Counted from the stretch's first letter, positions 48,153 through 60,356 are shown. The stretch is 64,000 nt of DNA from Rhodothermales bacterium (GCA_022821845.1 JAJECT010000035.1:62001-126000); one strand, 5' to 3'. Made by a program: numbers and translations. Notes: generated by a model not told the origin, from the sequence alone.

Positions 48153-49880
48153 TTAAGCCGATAAATGATTTTCTCCCTGCCATTCGGGCACCTGTTGATC
48201 GCGTTTTAGTCGCATGCGTTGCAGGCACAAGGCATCAAATATGTCGCTCAGTTCGCTTCCATCGGATCTAACCGTAGGCAAACTCGCCATCGCTTCCAGC
48301 CAGAAGCGTTTTTCCAGCAGGTAGTCGTCCTGATAGGCATAATTCCACCAACCGAGGATCCGGTCCTGCGCTGCTTTCAGAATAGCGTTTCCCGGCAATC
48401 GATCTCTTTTTTCGCGCTGATTCACACTCCGATGCGCTGGCATCAGGTTCCAAAGGTCGCCGCATGACCAGACGGCCCAGGGAAAACAGTGGTCTATATC
48501 TGCGGCGGTCATCGATAAACGCCTGCCGCTCCAGACGCAAAACAGTTTCTTCTCCATACATAATCGAATAGCGCGTTCCCTTGCGATTCGGACATCCCGG
48601 GAAGGTTCGGACCAGTCCATGGCAAGGGCAATGTCTCCATCCGTAATTTGCCGTTCCTGTCGTTCCGCATACCCTTTCATTAAACGCCCCCATTCTGCTA
48701 CCAGCGCAGGTTCTATCCAGACATCGAAGCGTCGCATAGCGCGCCACAAGTGCCTCGGAACCATCATTTTTCCGAAACTGGCGAGATATTCCCTGTTTAG
48801 CAGAATCTTTTCAGGTCTTTGCAAGGCACCTGTTTTGTCGATGGGAAATATGGGCTTGCCATCCGGGTATTTGATATACGTTGCAGGCATTCTTGCAATG
48901 GTTTCCGCCGCATCTTTCAGGGCGGCGTGCAATGCTTTTCCGATGTCCCCGGAAAAACTCATGCCTACCCGCATATCCAGAGGCGATACTTCTTTCAATC
49001 GCCGGAATCCCTCTTTGACGAAGCCGAGTTTATTCCCCTCGCTACCCCAATTGACAGGGCTTTGCGGCAAACCGGCGGAAATGAGGGGCTTGAAAAGCCG
49101 GAGCCATGTCAAGGCAACCAATCCAAGGGGCACGGCCACCGTCTCGTCATCTCTCTCCGTAACGAAGCCGGAGGCTCCATCTGCAACCCGGCAAAGACTC
49201 CGCAATAAAGCCGGCTTGTATGTGGAACTCTTGTCGTCATTCAAAATAATGTGGCGAAGAAGCGGCAGCGCTCCGAGTCCATCGTCCGGGAGCCGGACAG
49301 CAATTTGCGTCCAGGAAATATCGTTTCGTCCCAGGCGGTCTGCGCTTTCGGCGCATCGTTCCACAAACGCTCCGTGGTCACGCGCCAAATCCTCTATTTC
49401 GCCCGCCGTAGCCGGGTACATACCCCGCTGGGGATCGGCATAGCCCTGACGTAGCGTAATCGCAATGATTCCCCCGGGCTTGAGAAGATTGATCATCTTC
49501 CGAAAAGCCCTCGGGCGTTTGCCCTGGGGCACATGCATCCAGACGGCGCTAACCAGAATCAGATCGAAGGAGAGGCCAGAGCGGGTAAGTTCGGGTAAGC
49601 CAGGCAAAGCGTCTTTACTCCACTGGATTCGGGAGTCGGGATGTGTTCGCATCGCCAGTGCGCGCATCTGTGCGGACGGTTCCGCAGCCACCACATCGTA
49701 TCCCTTGTCCGCCAGCCACGCTGCATCGCGACCGCTTCCGGCGCCGACGTCCAGTACGGCCGCAGAGGAAGCGGGCAATAAATCCGTGAGCCAACCATGC
49801 ACCGATTCCGACGAAACGCCTTCGTATCGGGGCGCTACCTCGTTGGCGTGTGCGTCGTACCATGCGATGGCGCTGGTCAT
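48153..49880 (-). CDS. Fusion of a SAM-dependent methyltransferase and an HNH endonuclease domain
   Basis: The 575-aa protein begins with a class I methyltransferase domain: motif I AVLDVGAGSGRDAAWLADKG (residues 41-60), VVAAEPSAQMRALA, and LILVSAVWMHVPQG with KMINLLKPGGIIAITLRQG. Residues 205-440 are a separate all-helical region (HIILNDDKSSTYKPALLRSL; VPLGLVALTWLRLFKPLI). The C-terminal part has an HNH nuclease signature: FCVWSGRRL, then AADIDHCFPWAVWSCGDLWN with DIDH at 461-464 and the following NLMPAHRSVNQREK. The pairing of a modification-type and a cleaving domain suggests a self-protecting nuclease in defence. Not matched to a named system. It lies among accessory genes. Confidence 0.8.
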   Translation of the reverse strand: MTSAIAWYDAHANEVAPRYEGVSSESVHGWLTDLLPASSAAVLDVGAGSGRDAAWLADKGYDVVAAEPSAQMRALAMRTHPDSRIQWSKDALPGLPELTRSGLSFDLILVSAVWMHVPQGKRPRAFRKMINLLKPGGIIAITLRQGYADPQRGMYPATAGEIEDLARDHGAFVERCAESADRLGRNDISWTQIAVRLPDDGLGALPLLRHIILNDDKSSTYKPALLRSLCRVADGASGFVTERDDETVAVPLGLVALTWLRLFKPLISAGLPQSPVNWGSEGNKLGFVKEGFRRLKEVSPLDMRVGMSFSGDIGKALHAALKDAAETIARMPATYIKYPDGKPIFPIDKTGALQRPEKILLNREYLASFGKMMVPRHLWRAMRRFDVWIEPALVAEWGRLMKGYAERQERQITDGDIALAMDWSEPSRDVRIARERAIRLCMEKKLFCVWSGRRLSMTAADIDHCFPWAVWSCGDLWNLMPAHRSVNQREKRDRLPGNAILKAAQDRILGWWNYAYQDDYLLEKRFWLEAMASLPTVRSDGSELSDIFDALCLQRMRLKRDQQVPEWQGENHLSA

Positions 49881-50290
49881 GAAAGGCGGGGCGGATGGGC
49901 GGATATAAACGAAAAATAATCACTGCATAATATAGCGGTTTGGAGCAATCCTGACTGTGATAGATGGATTTCAGGGGGCTGTGGCTGCCTTGGACAGTGC
50001 TTCTTGGCTGCGGAGGCGGTCGGGCACGATGCCGCTTCCACTGTGCGTAGGCACGGGGGCGGCGCCCAAGATATGGAATCCGCGGCGGAACTGATCGGCG
50101 CAACGCTCAAAAAACTTGCCGCCATCGAACAATTTGACCTTGTTTAGCGGTGTTGGGCTTGGTATTCATTGTAAAGTACCAAGAATGAAGTCATTAATAT
50201 AGATACTGACTTACGAAAGCAAAAAAATTAACGAAAATATTAAATAAATCTGGATAGTAAATTTATGAACAAAAATGGTGAAAAAAATCA
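49881..50290. other. Intergenic region with an unassigned short ORF
   Basis: The left end (49905-49935) is AT-rich and may carry the promoter of the methyltransferase-HNH gene. On the plus strand the frame ending at 50146 reads MESAAELIGATLKKLAAIEQ then FDLV, which looks protein-like and could be the tail of a lost gene. The right part (50150-50290) is very AT-rich and belongs to the next gene's downstream flank. Confidence 0.3.
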
Positions 50291-51292
50291 TTAATTATCG
50301 CCTGGTTTTAGTGTTTTTGTAAATTGTTCTATAATCAGCTTGGATGATGTCATATGGTCTTCCTTGTCGCGAATAAGGCCAGAAGGACCGAAGGTTGCAA
50401 CTTCTTCAACAAGAATGGACAGTATTTTATCTCTTTGTTCTTCTGTAATTGCAGCGTGGACAAAGGAATCCATGCTTTTGGCGATATGCTGCCTATGGAG
50501 ATTATGCCGCGCCATATGCATTTTTGATCGATAAATACGCAAACAAAAAGTGGCGACAGCTCCAAGCACACCTAATAGAGTAAGCCTAATGGCTGTGCGA
50601 TATATCACCAATGCAAAGGGAGTATCTTGTTCGGGTTCCCCAGAGAATACAAAAATTAAGATTGCCACCAGAAGGAGTACTATAAGAGAGCACGACGCAC
50701 AGAACCAATTCCTTGATTCTTTATCAAAATTTTCTTGTGCTTCCTCGAACTGTATTACAGCCTGTTTGAACGAACCCTTAGTGGCCTCGCCTGTCAATAT
50801 AGCTCTTTTTTGCTCTGCTTCTTTAATGGCTTCCCTTGCGTCCTTAATACGCTCATCAAGTGTGCCAAGCACAGAATTTACAATGGCCTCGCGTTGAGCA
50901 ATGGCATCATCCTCAAGGATACCGCTATTAATAATTCTAGCCGTTATAAAATGTGCATCATATTTGGATAACTCCTCTTCATGAGAATCAAGCTGTTGCA
51001 AGGTTTCATCAACCATATTTACGTATTCATGGTTATCTGCATTATTAAGATTAACGAGCAAATTGTAAATCTCTTGCAAATTTGAAATGACGTGATTCAC
51101 GTAATCGTTACTTACTCCTTGAGCATATTTGAGATAATAGTCACATTTTTTCTTTAGATTATCAAAATAATTTTTTCTCTTTTCTTTTAAGGATAAATTG
51201 CCAACTTCTGGACGCATGATCCGTTCTTCCTCCAGATCGTTGAAAGAATTAACTATAGATTTTAGTTGTTCTATATAATGTTCAGAAGCCAT
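50291..51292 (-). CDS. Coiled-coil protein with two transmembrane helices, AT-rich, unknown
   Basis: The 333-aa product has a long helical N-terminal half (EEERIMRPEV; NLQEIYNLLVNLNNADNHEY; IKDAREAIKEAEQKRAILTG) predicted to form coiled coils. Two TM helices follow (residues 196-216, SLIVLLLVAILIFVF; 233-254, TAIRLTLLGVLGAVATFCLR), then a C-terminal helical domain (HIAKSMDSFVHAAITEEQRD). Codon use is clearly AT-rich compared with neighbours, so it was probably acquired recently. No family is recognised. It sits between the methyltransferase-HNH gene and a Fic gene. A membrane-anchored effector or sensor is possible, but this is only inference. Confidence 0.7.
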   Translation of the reverse strand: MASEHYIEQLKSIVNSFNDLEEERIMRPEVGNLSLKEKRKNYFDNLKKKCDYYLKYAQGVSNDYVNHVISNLQEIYNLLVNLNNADNHEYVNMVDETLQQLDSHEEELSKYDAHFITARIINSGILEDDAIAQREAIVNSVLGTLDERIKDAREAIKEAEQKRAILTGEATKGSFKQAVIQFEEAQENFDKESRNWFCASCSLIVLLLVAILIFVFSGEPEQDTPFALVIYRTAIRLTLLGVLGAVATFCLRIYRSKMHMARHNLHRQHIAKSMDSFVHAAITEEQRDKILSILVEEVATFGPSGLIRDKEDHMTSSKLIIEQFTKTLKPGDN

Positions 51293-51476
51293 TGTATGAT
51301 TTGTTTTGTTTGGTTATCAAGTGAAAAAGGCATCGGTATTCAAAATGGTCCGAATACCCCAGACAGTTTCCAAGGGCCGTAGGGGCATTTTTCCGTAATG
51401 GTGCCGGGTCACCGCATAGTACACACTTTCCAGGTATAGGCTTTTTATTGCGTTTTTGCCGTTTCCTGCCGGTCAT
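51282..51476 (-). CDS. Small basic protein with Cys-x-x-Cys, possibly a remnant
   Basis: A 64-codon ORF reads RKRQKRNKKPIPGKCVLCGD, then PAPLRKNAPTALGNCLGYSD. It overlaps the start of the coiled-coil/TM gene by 11 bases, an arrangement consistent with coupling. The CVLCG motif resembles the first zinc knuckle of an HNH or zinc-ribbon domain, but no second half follows. It may be a truncated gene. Weak evidence. Confidence 0.3.
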   Translation of the reverse strand: MTGRKRQKRNKKPIPGKCVLCGDPAPLRKNAPTALGNCLGYSDHFEYRCLFHLITKQNKSYNGF

Positions 51477-51558
51477 TTTTTCGAAACTTTTGTTGAGGGT
51501 GGAATAAACTACGCTTTTCTGTAGTACTTTGCAACCGCTTCCCGGCTGGAATCCTCCC

Positions 51559-52752
51559 TCACTCCACCCGTTCCGGAAACAACCCCGGCATCCAGCGCGC
51601 CGCGTATTGGGCCGGGAACGCCAGGCGCAGCGGCGCGCGCGAACTTTCCGAGGCGAGTACGTTCTGTTCGACGAGGGCGGATGTGATGCGCCGGGCCTGG
51701 CGCTTGCCGGTATCGACGATTTGCGCTACGTCCCCTCTGGGTAATTCGCCGCGGTACAGGACGGCTTCGATCACCATGCCGGATTGTTTGGGCAATGCGT
51801 CCATTCGAACTTGTTCTTCGACCCAGATCAGAATGCGGTGACGCAGTCGCTCGGGTTGCAAGAGGCTCGCCATGAAATCCACCTGGTCAATGCACGTATT
51901 CAGAAAAAAGCGCGTGAACTTCGCAAGCGCTTCCTCGCTCAAATGGCCCCTGCCGTCAAAATCGTTGCGGCGTTTCATGTCGCACGCCATGAGATGGCTC
52001 TTGTAATCCGTTTCGTTGCGGGCCAGCCCCCTGGCGATCGACCAGAGGCCGCCCGTATCCAGCGTTTCCAGCAACATGGCGTGGGACATCAGGCGAGCGA
52101 CCCGTCCGTTGCCATCCAGAAACGGGTGAATCCAGAGAAGCCGGTGATGCGCGCTTGCGGCGGCAAGGATGCGGTCCGTCTTCCCGAGCCGGTCATAGAC
52201 GGTTTCAAAACGTTCCATGAAGCGGGGCAATGCGCCGGGGCTTACCGGAATATGTCGTCCGATCCTTACGTAGCGATCCCGCAGGGTGCCAGGAATTACC
52301 TGTTTTCGCTCCCCGGTTTCCGGGTTTTCCACCCAGAGCAACGCTTCGGGCAGCCGTTCGGCGAACCGCCGGTGAATTTCCATGAGGCCGTCCACGGTCG
52401 TTTCGCGCCCCGTTAATCCGCCCTCGTCGATCCATTTCTGGACGATGATATGGGCCTCGGCTTCCAGCTGAAGATTTCGCTTTTCGGCGTCGTCGCTGTA
52501 TTCCTTCTTGAGCGCGCGTTCGATATCGACGGGATGCGTGTGGTGTCCTTCGATCAGATTGCTGTAGTAGCAGTTCATTGCTCGCACGAGGTTGGCGAGG
52601 CCGCCGAGTACGCCTGCGGGCAGGCTGCGGCGGAGGCTGGCCGATTTCGTCGCCAGCGTAAGCGCCAGGTCCGTCTGGGCGGCGCGATGCGTTGACCCGC
52701 TGCGTATCAGCATGGGTTCCGCCAGGCTGGTCGATTCGCCTTGATCCGTCAT
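51559..52752 (-). CDS. Fic family protein (probable AMP-transferase)
   Basis: Fic enzymes attach AMP or similar groups to target proteins. The 397-aa protein contains the core HPFLDGNGRVARLM (residues 209-222) with the catalytic His, and the inhibitory helix motif SNLIEGH at 64-70, ahead of the core as in class II (intramolecularly inhibited) Fic proteins. The C-terminal 100 residues look like a winged-helix DNA-binding module (VIEAVLYRGELPRGDVAQIV; GKRQARRITSALVEQNVLAS). No separate antitoxin gene is needed for such proteins and none is seen. The AT-rich upstream region (52750-52850) probably holds its promoter. Confidence 0.92.
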   Translation of the reverse strand: MTDQGESTSLAEPMLIRSGSTHRAAQTDLALTLATKSASLRRSLPAGVLGGLANLVRAMNCYYSNLIEGHHTHPVDIERALKKEYSDDAEKRNLQLEAEAHIIVQKWIDEGGLTGRETTVDGLMEIHRRFAERLPEALLWVENPETGERKQVIPGTLRDRYVRIGRHIPVSPGALPRFMERFETVYDRLGKTDRILAAASAHHRLLWIHPFLDGNGRVARLMSHAMLLETLDTGGLWSIARGLARNETDYKSHLMACDMKRRNDFDGRGHLSEEALAKFTRFFLNTCIDQVDFMASLLQPERLRHRILIWVEEQVRMDALPKQSGMVIEAVLYRGELPRGDVAQIVDTGKRQARRITSALVEQNVLASESSRAPLRLAFPAQYAARWMPGLFPERVE

Positions 52753-55115
<2,363 letters not shown>

Positions 55116-55167
55116 CGCACTGGAAACGCATTAGGGAAAAACGCAACGGGCCAGCGCCCGCAACAAC

Positions 55168-56139
55168 ATGTTGGACCCTTTCGATCAACAGGACCCTCCC
55201 GACGTTTCCGTGGTCGTGCCCGTGTACGACGAGGCGGATTCCCTGCCTGAACTGGCCCGGGAGATTCGGTCTGCCTGCGAAGGCGGCGGGTATCGTTTCG
55301 AGGTCTGGTTCGTGGACGACGGGTCCCGGGACGCTTCCTGGGAAGCCATAGCGCGGTTGCACGAAGAGGACGTGCGCATGGCGGGCCTGCGCTTGCGTCG
55401 CAACTACGGCAAGTCGGCGGCGCTGGCGCTTGGATTCGAGCAGGCGCGGGGGGAATACGTCGTCACGATGGATGCCGATTTGCAGGACAAGCCCGCGGAA
55501 ATTCCCCGGCTGATCGCCCGGCTCGAAGAAGGATTCGACCTGGTGAGCGGCTGGAAAAAGACCCGCCGCGACCCGCTGAGCAAGCGTCTGCCCAGCAAAT
55601 TCTTCAACCGGGTTACGCGCATTATTTCCGGGGTCCCCCTGCACGATTTCAATTGCGGACTGAAAGCGTATCGGCAGGACGTGGTGAAGAGCGTGCGCGT
55701 CTACGGCGAACTGCACCGGTATATTCCGCTGCTCGCCAAATGGGAAGGGTACGATCGCATTTCCGAACTTCCGGTGGAACATCGGGCGCGGCGCTACGGG
55801 CGCAGCAAGTTTGGCCTGGATCGGTTCGTCAAGGGGTTTCTGGACCTGATTTCCGTAACGTTTCTGACCCGGTTCGCGGCCCGCCCGATGCACTTTTTCG
55901 GCGCGTTCGGGACGCTGGCGTTTGTTGTCGGACTGGCGCTTTCGCTGTGGCTTTCCATCGAAAAGATTGTTTTCGGAAACCCCATCGGGGACAGGCCGCT
56001 GCTGCTCTTCGGCGCCTTGATGATCGTGGTGGGCGTGCAAATGTTCACCACCGGCCTCTTGGGCGAGATGATCATTCGTCCCCGCATGGAGCGCACCCAT
56101 TCGTACCGCGTGATGGCCACCCTGCCTCCGGCGGATTGA
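55168..56139 (+). CDS. Glycosyltransferase family 2 with C-terminal TM helices (GtrB/DPM1-like)
   Basis: The 323-aa protein has a GT-A fold with VSVVVPVYDEADSLPELARE, the acidic cluster VWFVDDGSRDASWEAIARL, and the metal-binding VVTMDADLQDKPAEIPRLIA. The acceptor loop FNCGLKAYRQDVV follows. Two C-terminal TM helices (FFGAFGTLAFVVGLALSLWL; LLLFGALMIVVGVQMFTTGL) anchor it. Such enzymes transfer a sugar to undecaprenyl or dolichyl phosphate on the cytoplasmic side. It lies 52 bases after gyrB and 17 before a GT4. Confidence 0.93.
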   Translation: MLDPFDQQDPPDVSVVVPVYDEADSLPELAREIRSACEGGGYRFEVWFVDDGSRDASWEAIARLHEEDVRMAGLRLRRNYGKSAALALGFEQARGEYVVTMDADLQDKPAEIPRLIARLEEGFDLVSGWKKTRRDPLSKRLPSKFFNRVTRIISGVPLHDFNCGLKAYRQDVVKSVRVYGELHRYIPLLAKWEGYDRISELPVEHRARRYGRSKFGLDRFVKGFLDLISVTFLTRFAARPMHFFGAFGTLAFVVGLALSLWLSIEKIVFGNPIGDRPLLLFGALMIVVGVQMFTTGLLGEMIIRPRMERTHSYRVMATLPPAD

Positions 56140-56156
56140 ACTGCATGTAAGGCATT

Positions 56157-57311
56157 ATGCGCGCCGAGGCCTCCGAACGAACCCGCCGCCGGATCGCCCT
56201 CGTGGGGCCCGCCGCGCCTTTTCGGGGAGGGATCGCCCAGTTTACCGACACGGTGGCGGAGGGGCTGCGCCGCCGGGACTGGTCGGTGTACATGGCCACG
56301 TTCCGCAGGCAATACCCGAAGATGCTTTTTCCCGGAACGTCGCAATTCGACGCGGGGCGGCCCGTCGCGCCGGATACCCATCGCCTGATCGATTCCATAG
56401 GACCGGCTACGTGGATCGCCGCGGCGCGGAAGGTTGCGGCGCAGCGCCCGGCCGCCGCCCTGTTTCAGTACTGGACGCCTTTTTTCGCGCCTGCGTACGG
56501 CGCGATGGCGCGGCGGCTGGCGGCGCAGGGCGTTCGGGTGGCCGCGATCGTGCATAATGTGTATCCGCACGAGCGGCGCCATGGCCTCGTTTCGCCGCTG
56601 GCGGGGTATTTTCTGAAGCAATGCGGGTCGCTGCTGGCGCTGTCCGACCGGGTGGCCGCCGATTTGCAGGCGCTGGGCGTGGACGCGCCCGTGCATACGG
56701 CCCCGCATCCGGTCTACGGACATTTTGGCGACCCGATTCCGCGCGGAGAGGCCCGGCGGCGGCTTCGCATCCCGGAGGACGCCGAGGTGTTGCTTTTCTT
56801 CGGATTCGTGCGGGCGTACAAGGGGCTGCGCACGTTGCTTCGCGCCTTGCCCCGGGTGCTGGCCCGCCGCCCTGCCGTGCGGCTTGTCATTGCGGGGGAA
56901 TTTTACGAAGACGAACGGGCGTACCGCGACCTGATCGCGTCGCTGGGGCTTGGGGACGCCGTGCTGGTGCGGGGAGAATATATCCCGGAAAGCGAAGTGG
57001 GGTTGTATTTTTCGGCGGCGAACCTGGTGACGCAGCCCTACGAGTCGGCCACGCAGAGCGGCGTGGTGCAGACGGCCTGGCATTTCGAGCGGCCGGTGGT
57101 GACGACGGACGTGGGCGGGCTGGCCGAGGCGGTGGCGGACGGCGTATCCGGGTATGTTACGCCGCCCGGCGATCCCGAAGCGCTGGCGGACGCAATCATC
57201 CGCTATTTCGAAGAAGGCCGGGAGGCTGCCTTTGCGGAAGGGGCGCGCCGGGAGCGGGAACGCTTTTCCTGGGGGCGCTTGCTGGATTCGCTGGAAAATA
57301 TGCTGGACTAA
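56157..57311 (+). CDS. Glycosyltransferase family 4
   Basis: The 384-aa GT-B enzyme begins RRIALVGPAAPFRGGIAQFT and has HNVYPHERRHGLVSPLAGY in the acceptor half. In the donor half are LLFFGFVRAYKGLRTLLRAL, VIAGEFYEDERAYRDLIASL and the C-terminal ATQSGVVQTAWHFERPVVTT with TDVGGLAEAVADGVSGYV. It is between a GT2 and a methyltransferase in the same direction with short gaps, suggesting one glycan or lipid pathway. Confidence 0.9.
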   Translation: MRAEASERTRRRIALVGPAAPFRGGIAQFTDTVAEGLRRRDWSVYMATFRRQYPKMLFPGTSQFDAGRPVAPDTHRLIDSIGPATWIAAARKVAAQRPAAALFQYWTPFFAPAYGAMARRLAAQGVRVAAIVHNVYPHERRHGLVSPLAGYFLKQCGSLLALSDRVAADLQALGVDAPVHTAPHPVYGHFGDPIPRGEARRRLRIPEDAEVLLFFGFVRAYKGLRTLLRALPRVLARRPAVRLVIAGEFYEDERAYRDLIASLGLGDAVLVRGEYIPESEVGLYFSAANLVTQPYESATQSGVVQTAWHFERPVVTTDVGGLAEAVADGVSGYVTPPGDPEALADAIIRYFEEGREAAFAEGARRERERFSWGRLLDSLENMLD

Positions 57312-57342
57312 CCCCCCTTTTTACGATCCGCCTTTACGATTC

Positions 57343-58209
57343 ATGGAATACGATCCGATCAAGGATGCGCTGGGGAGGTTTTTCCGCATTCATCCCGTGT
57401 TGCAGCACCTGTTTTTCGCGCTCTTGCACGCGGTGTTCTTGCGGTCCTGGCACGTGCGCCGGGAAGTGCATGCGTTGCTCGGGTCTGCGCGGGCGGGGGA
57501 ATCTGTGGACGTGCTGGATGCGGGGACGGGGTTCGGGCAGTATGCGGCGTATATCGCGCGGCGGTTTCCGGGGGCGCGGGTGCTGGCCGTGGACGTGAAG
57601 TCGGATTATCTGGACGATCTGCGGCGGTTTGCGGGGCGGACGGGTCTGCGGGATCGCATGGCGTTTTTAGAATACGATCTGACCGGCCCGCCCCTCGACG
57701 AGACGTTCGATCTCATCGTTTCGGTGGATGTGATGGAGCATATCGAGGACGACCGGACCGTTTTTCGCAATTTCGCGCGGATGCTCCGGGAGGGCGGGCA
57801 TGTCATCGTCAATACGCCCTCGGACCAGGGTGGATCGGATACGCAGGCGCACGGCGAAGAAGGGTTTATCGGCGAGCACGTGCGCCCCGGATACGGCCTG
57901 GAAGCGTTGCGGGACAAGATGGCGGAGGCGGGCCTGGAAACGGTGCGCGCCCGGTATACCTACGGAACGTTCGGTTCGATAGCCTGGCGCCTCCTCGTCA
58001 AATGGCCCATGCGCCTCTTGTCCGCCACGCGCCTGGCGTTCGCCGCGCTGCCTGTGTATTACCTTGCGGCGTTGCCGGCGGGACTGGCGCTGAACGCCCT
58101 TGACGCGCGTACGCGCAACGAAACCGGTACGGGGCTGATCCTTGTCGCCCGCAAGAAAACAGCCGCCGCGCATGGAAACCGCGAGGCGCGCCCTGCCGTT
58201 ACATCTTAA
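57343..58209 (+). CDS. Class I SAM-dependent methyltransferase
   Basis: The start at 57343 ([20 protein letters not shown]) gives 288 aa; the frame is open further upstream but overlaps the preceding GT4. Motif I is [20 protein letters not shown], with the acidic end of strand 2 at [17 protein letters not shown] and the post-motif segment [21 protein letters not shown] hydrophobic segment near the C-terminus ([20 protein letters not shown]) may bind membranes, in keeping with a lipid or glycolipid substrate made by the neighbouring glycosyltransferases. The substrate is unknown. Confidence 0.88.
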   Translation: MEYDPIKDALGRFFRIHPVLQHLFFALLHAVFLRSWHVRREVHALLGSARAGESVDVLDAGTGFGQYAAYIARRFPGARVLAVDVKSDYLDDLRRFAGRTGLRDRMAFLEYDLTGPPLDETFDLIVSVDVMEHIEDDRTVFRNFARMLREGGHVIVNTPSDQGGSDTQAHGEEGFIGEHVRPGYGLEALRDKMAEAGLETVRARYTYGTFGSIAWRLLVKWPMRLLSATRLAFAALPVYYLAALPAGLALNALDARTRNETGTGLILVARKKTAAAHGNREARPAVTS

Positions 58210-58222
58210 ACCGGGGGGATCC

Positions 58223-59923
58223 ATGCAGACAAAATATATCTTCGTTACAGGAGGCGTTACGTCGTCGCTGGGCAAAGGGATCGTCTGCGCGTCGCTGGGG
58301 CGGCTGCTGGAGTCGCGGGGGCTGCGCGTCACCATTCTCAAGCTCGATCCCTACATCAATGTAGACCCCGGGACGATGAACCCCTATGAACATGGGGAGG
58401 TGTACGTAACGGAAGACGGGGCCGAGACCGATCTGGACCTGGGGCATTACGAGCGGTTCCTGGGGCGGCCGATGAGCCAGGCCAACAATGTCACGACCGG
58501 ACGCATTTACCTCGAGGTGATTACCAAGGAGCGTTCCGGGGCGTATCTGGGCAAGACCGTGCAGGTGGTGCCCCATGTGATCGACGAGATCAAGCAGCAG
58601 ATGCGGACGCTTGGCGATACGGGGCGGTACGATGTGGTGATTACCGAAATCGGGGGCACGGTGGGCGACATCGAAAGCCTGCCCTACCTCGAAGCCATTC
58701 GGCAGCTCCGGTACGAAATCGGCGCGCGGAACGCGCTGGACGTGCATTTGACCCTGGTGCCGTTTCTGGCGGCGGCGGGCGAACTGAAGACCAAGCCAAC
58801 GCAGCATTCCGTAAAAACGCTGCTGTCGTACGGGTTGCAGCCAGACGTTCTGGTGTGCCGGTCGGAACGGCCCTTGGATGCGGAATTGAGAAAAAAAATC
58901 GCCCTTTTCTGTAACGTGGAGCCGCGGGCGGTGATTGCGTCCCGGGATGCGGAGTCCATCTACGAAGTGCCCCTGCTTTTGGCGGAGGAGGGACTGGACG
59001 ATATCGTGTTCGAGCGGCTGGGCATGTCGTCAGGGAACGGCGCGGCGACGATTTCGGATTCGCCGGGCATGCAGGAGTGGATCGGCTTCCTGAAAACGCT
59101 GAAGAATACGGACGGGGCCGTGCGCATTGCGCTGGTGGGCAAGTATGTGGAGCACCAGGACGCCTACAAGTCCATCACCGAAAGTTTTATTCTGGCGGGG
59201 GCGGCGACCGGGGTGCACGTCAATTTGCGGTATGTCCTGTCGGACGACGTCACGGAGGATAATGTGGGCGAGTTGCTTGGGGAGGTGGCGGGCGTGGTGA
59301 TTGCGCCGGGCTTTGGCGACCGGGGCATCGACGGGAAGATCGCTTGCGTACGGTACGCCCGCGAAAACGACATTCCTTTCTTTGGAATATGCCTCGGAAT
59401 GCAGTGCGCCGTCATAGAATTCGCGCGGCAGGTTTGCGGTTGGGAGGACGCGCATTCCACGGAGTTCGACCTGGAGACGGCCCATCCGGTCATCGACATT
59501 ATGGAAGAGCAGAAGCGGATTGCGGACAAGGGAGGGACCATGCGGCTTGGGGCGTACGAATGCCGCCTGACGGAAGACTCTCGCGTCGCAGAGATTTACG
59601 ATACCCTTGAAGTGTCCGAGCGGCACCGGCACCGGTACGAAGTGAACAATGTGCTGCGCTACAAATTGCTCGAACACGGGATGCGCTTCACGGGGGTCAA
59701 TCCGGGGCGGGACCTTGTGGAGATCGTGGAGTTGCCCGCGCATCGCTGGTTTGTGGGCGTGCAATTCCATCCCGAATACAAGAGCACCGTAGCGCGCCCG
59801 CACCCGCTGTTCCGCTCCTTTGTGGCGGCGTGCACGGCGTTCGCCCGGGAAAAGGATATGATGGCCTCGCCGCGCCCCTCGCGTCGGCGAAGGCTCGCGC
59901 CGCTGGCTTCGGCGAAGATGTAG
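58223..59923 (+). CDS. pyrG: CTP synthase
   Basis: PyrG makes CTP from UTP, ATP and glutamine. The product is 566 aa from the ATG at 58223 ([20 protein letters not shown]). The synthase half shows [20 protein letters not shown] and [19 protein letters not shown]. The class I glutaminase half has the nucleophile segment [18 protein letters not shown] and the His-Glu motif [20 protein letters not shown]. The last 25 residues are basic and variable. A purine-rich GGGGGGAT precedes the start. It is the last gene of the gyrB-GT-GT-MTase-pyrG run, with 13 bases to the preceding stop. Confidence 0.97.
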   Translation: MQTKYIFVTGGVTSSLGKGIVCASLGRLLESRGLRVTILKLDPYINVDPGTMNPYEHGEVYVTEDGAETDLDLGHYERFLGRPMSQANNVTTGRIYLEVITKERSGAYLGKTVQVVPHVIDEIKQQMRTLGDTGRYDVVITEIGGTVGDIESLPYLEAIRQLRYEIGARNALDVHLTLVPFLAAAGELKTKPTQHSVKTLLSYGLQPDVLVCRSERPLDAELRKKIALFCNVEPRAVIASRDAESIYEVPLLLAEEGLDDIVFERLGMSSGNGAATISDSPGMQEWIGFLKTLKNTDGAVRIALVGKYVEHQDAYKSITESFILAGAATGVHVNLRYVLSDDVTEDNVGELLGEVAGVVIAPGFGDRGIDGKIACVRYARENDIPFFGICLGMQCAVIEFARQVCGWEDAHSTEFDLETAHPVIDIMEEQKRIADKGGTMRLGAYECRLTEDSRVAEIYDTLEVSERHRHRYEVNNVLRYKLLEHGMRFTGVNPGRDLVEIVELPAHRWFVGVQFHPEYKSTVARPHPLFRSFVAACTAFAREKDMMASPRPSRRRRLAPLASAKM

Positions 59924-60035
59924 GGGGATTTTGGGGTGGGCGATTGTTTGCGGGGTGTCCGGAAAAATGGATGGTTTTTGGGGAACCGTTTTGGCGACGC
60001 GAACATATACCCAAGCGACCCAAACCATCAAGCCA

Positions 60036-60200
60036 ATGAGTGCCATGAGTACGCCCGAAATCCCAACCGCTCCTGCGCCGCTTGCTACGCAGGATTTTGT
60101 CCGCGCAGAGATTGCCCGCCTGGAAACCCGTCTTACCCGGCAATTGTACGGCGCCGCCTTATTGCTTCTGGCCGCCGTGATTGGGGGGTATTTTACCTGA
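60036..60200 (+). CDS. Small coiled-coil/TM protein of the 62991/63338 family
   Basis: The 54-aa product reads APLATQDFVRAEIARLETRL then TRQLYGAALLLLAAVIGGYF. The LATxDFVRxEI core followed by a heptad stretch and a single C-terminal TM is shared with the two proteins at 62991-63290 and 63338-63787, so this is a short third member. The style resembles DUF1640/CCDC90-like proteins. The start may be 60036 or 60045. No function is known. Confidence 0.6.
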   Translation: MSAMSTPEIPTAPAPLATQDFVRAEIARLETRLTRQLYGAALLLLAAVIGGYFT

Positions 60201-60356
60201 GCGACTCCGCGCCCTTCGATGGGGGCGGCCGGACGCTCTATAAGCTGGGGCAATGCGTTTTGGGGCGCTTCGCCTGTCTGGGGATAGCCCGTGGCTTGGT
60301 CGCGTTTGGAATTGAATTAGCGGCCCTTGTGCAGGCGGTTCGCTGGGAAAATGAAG

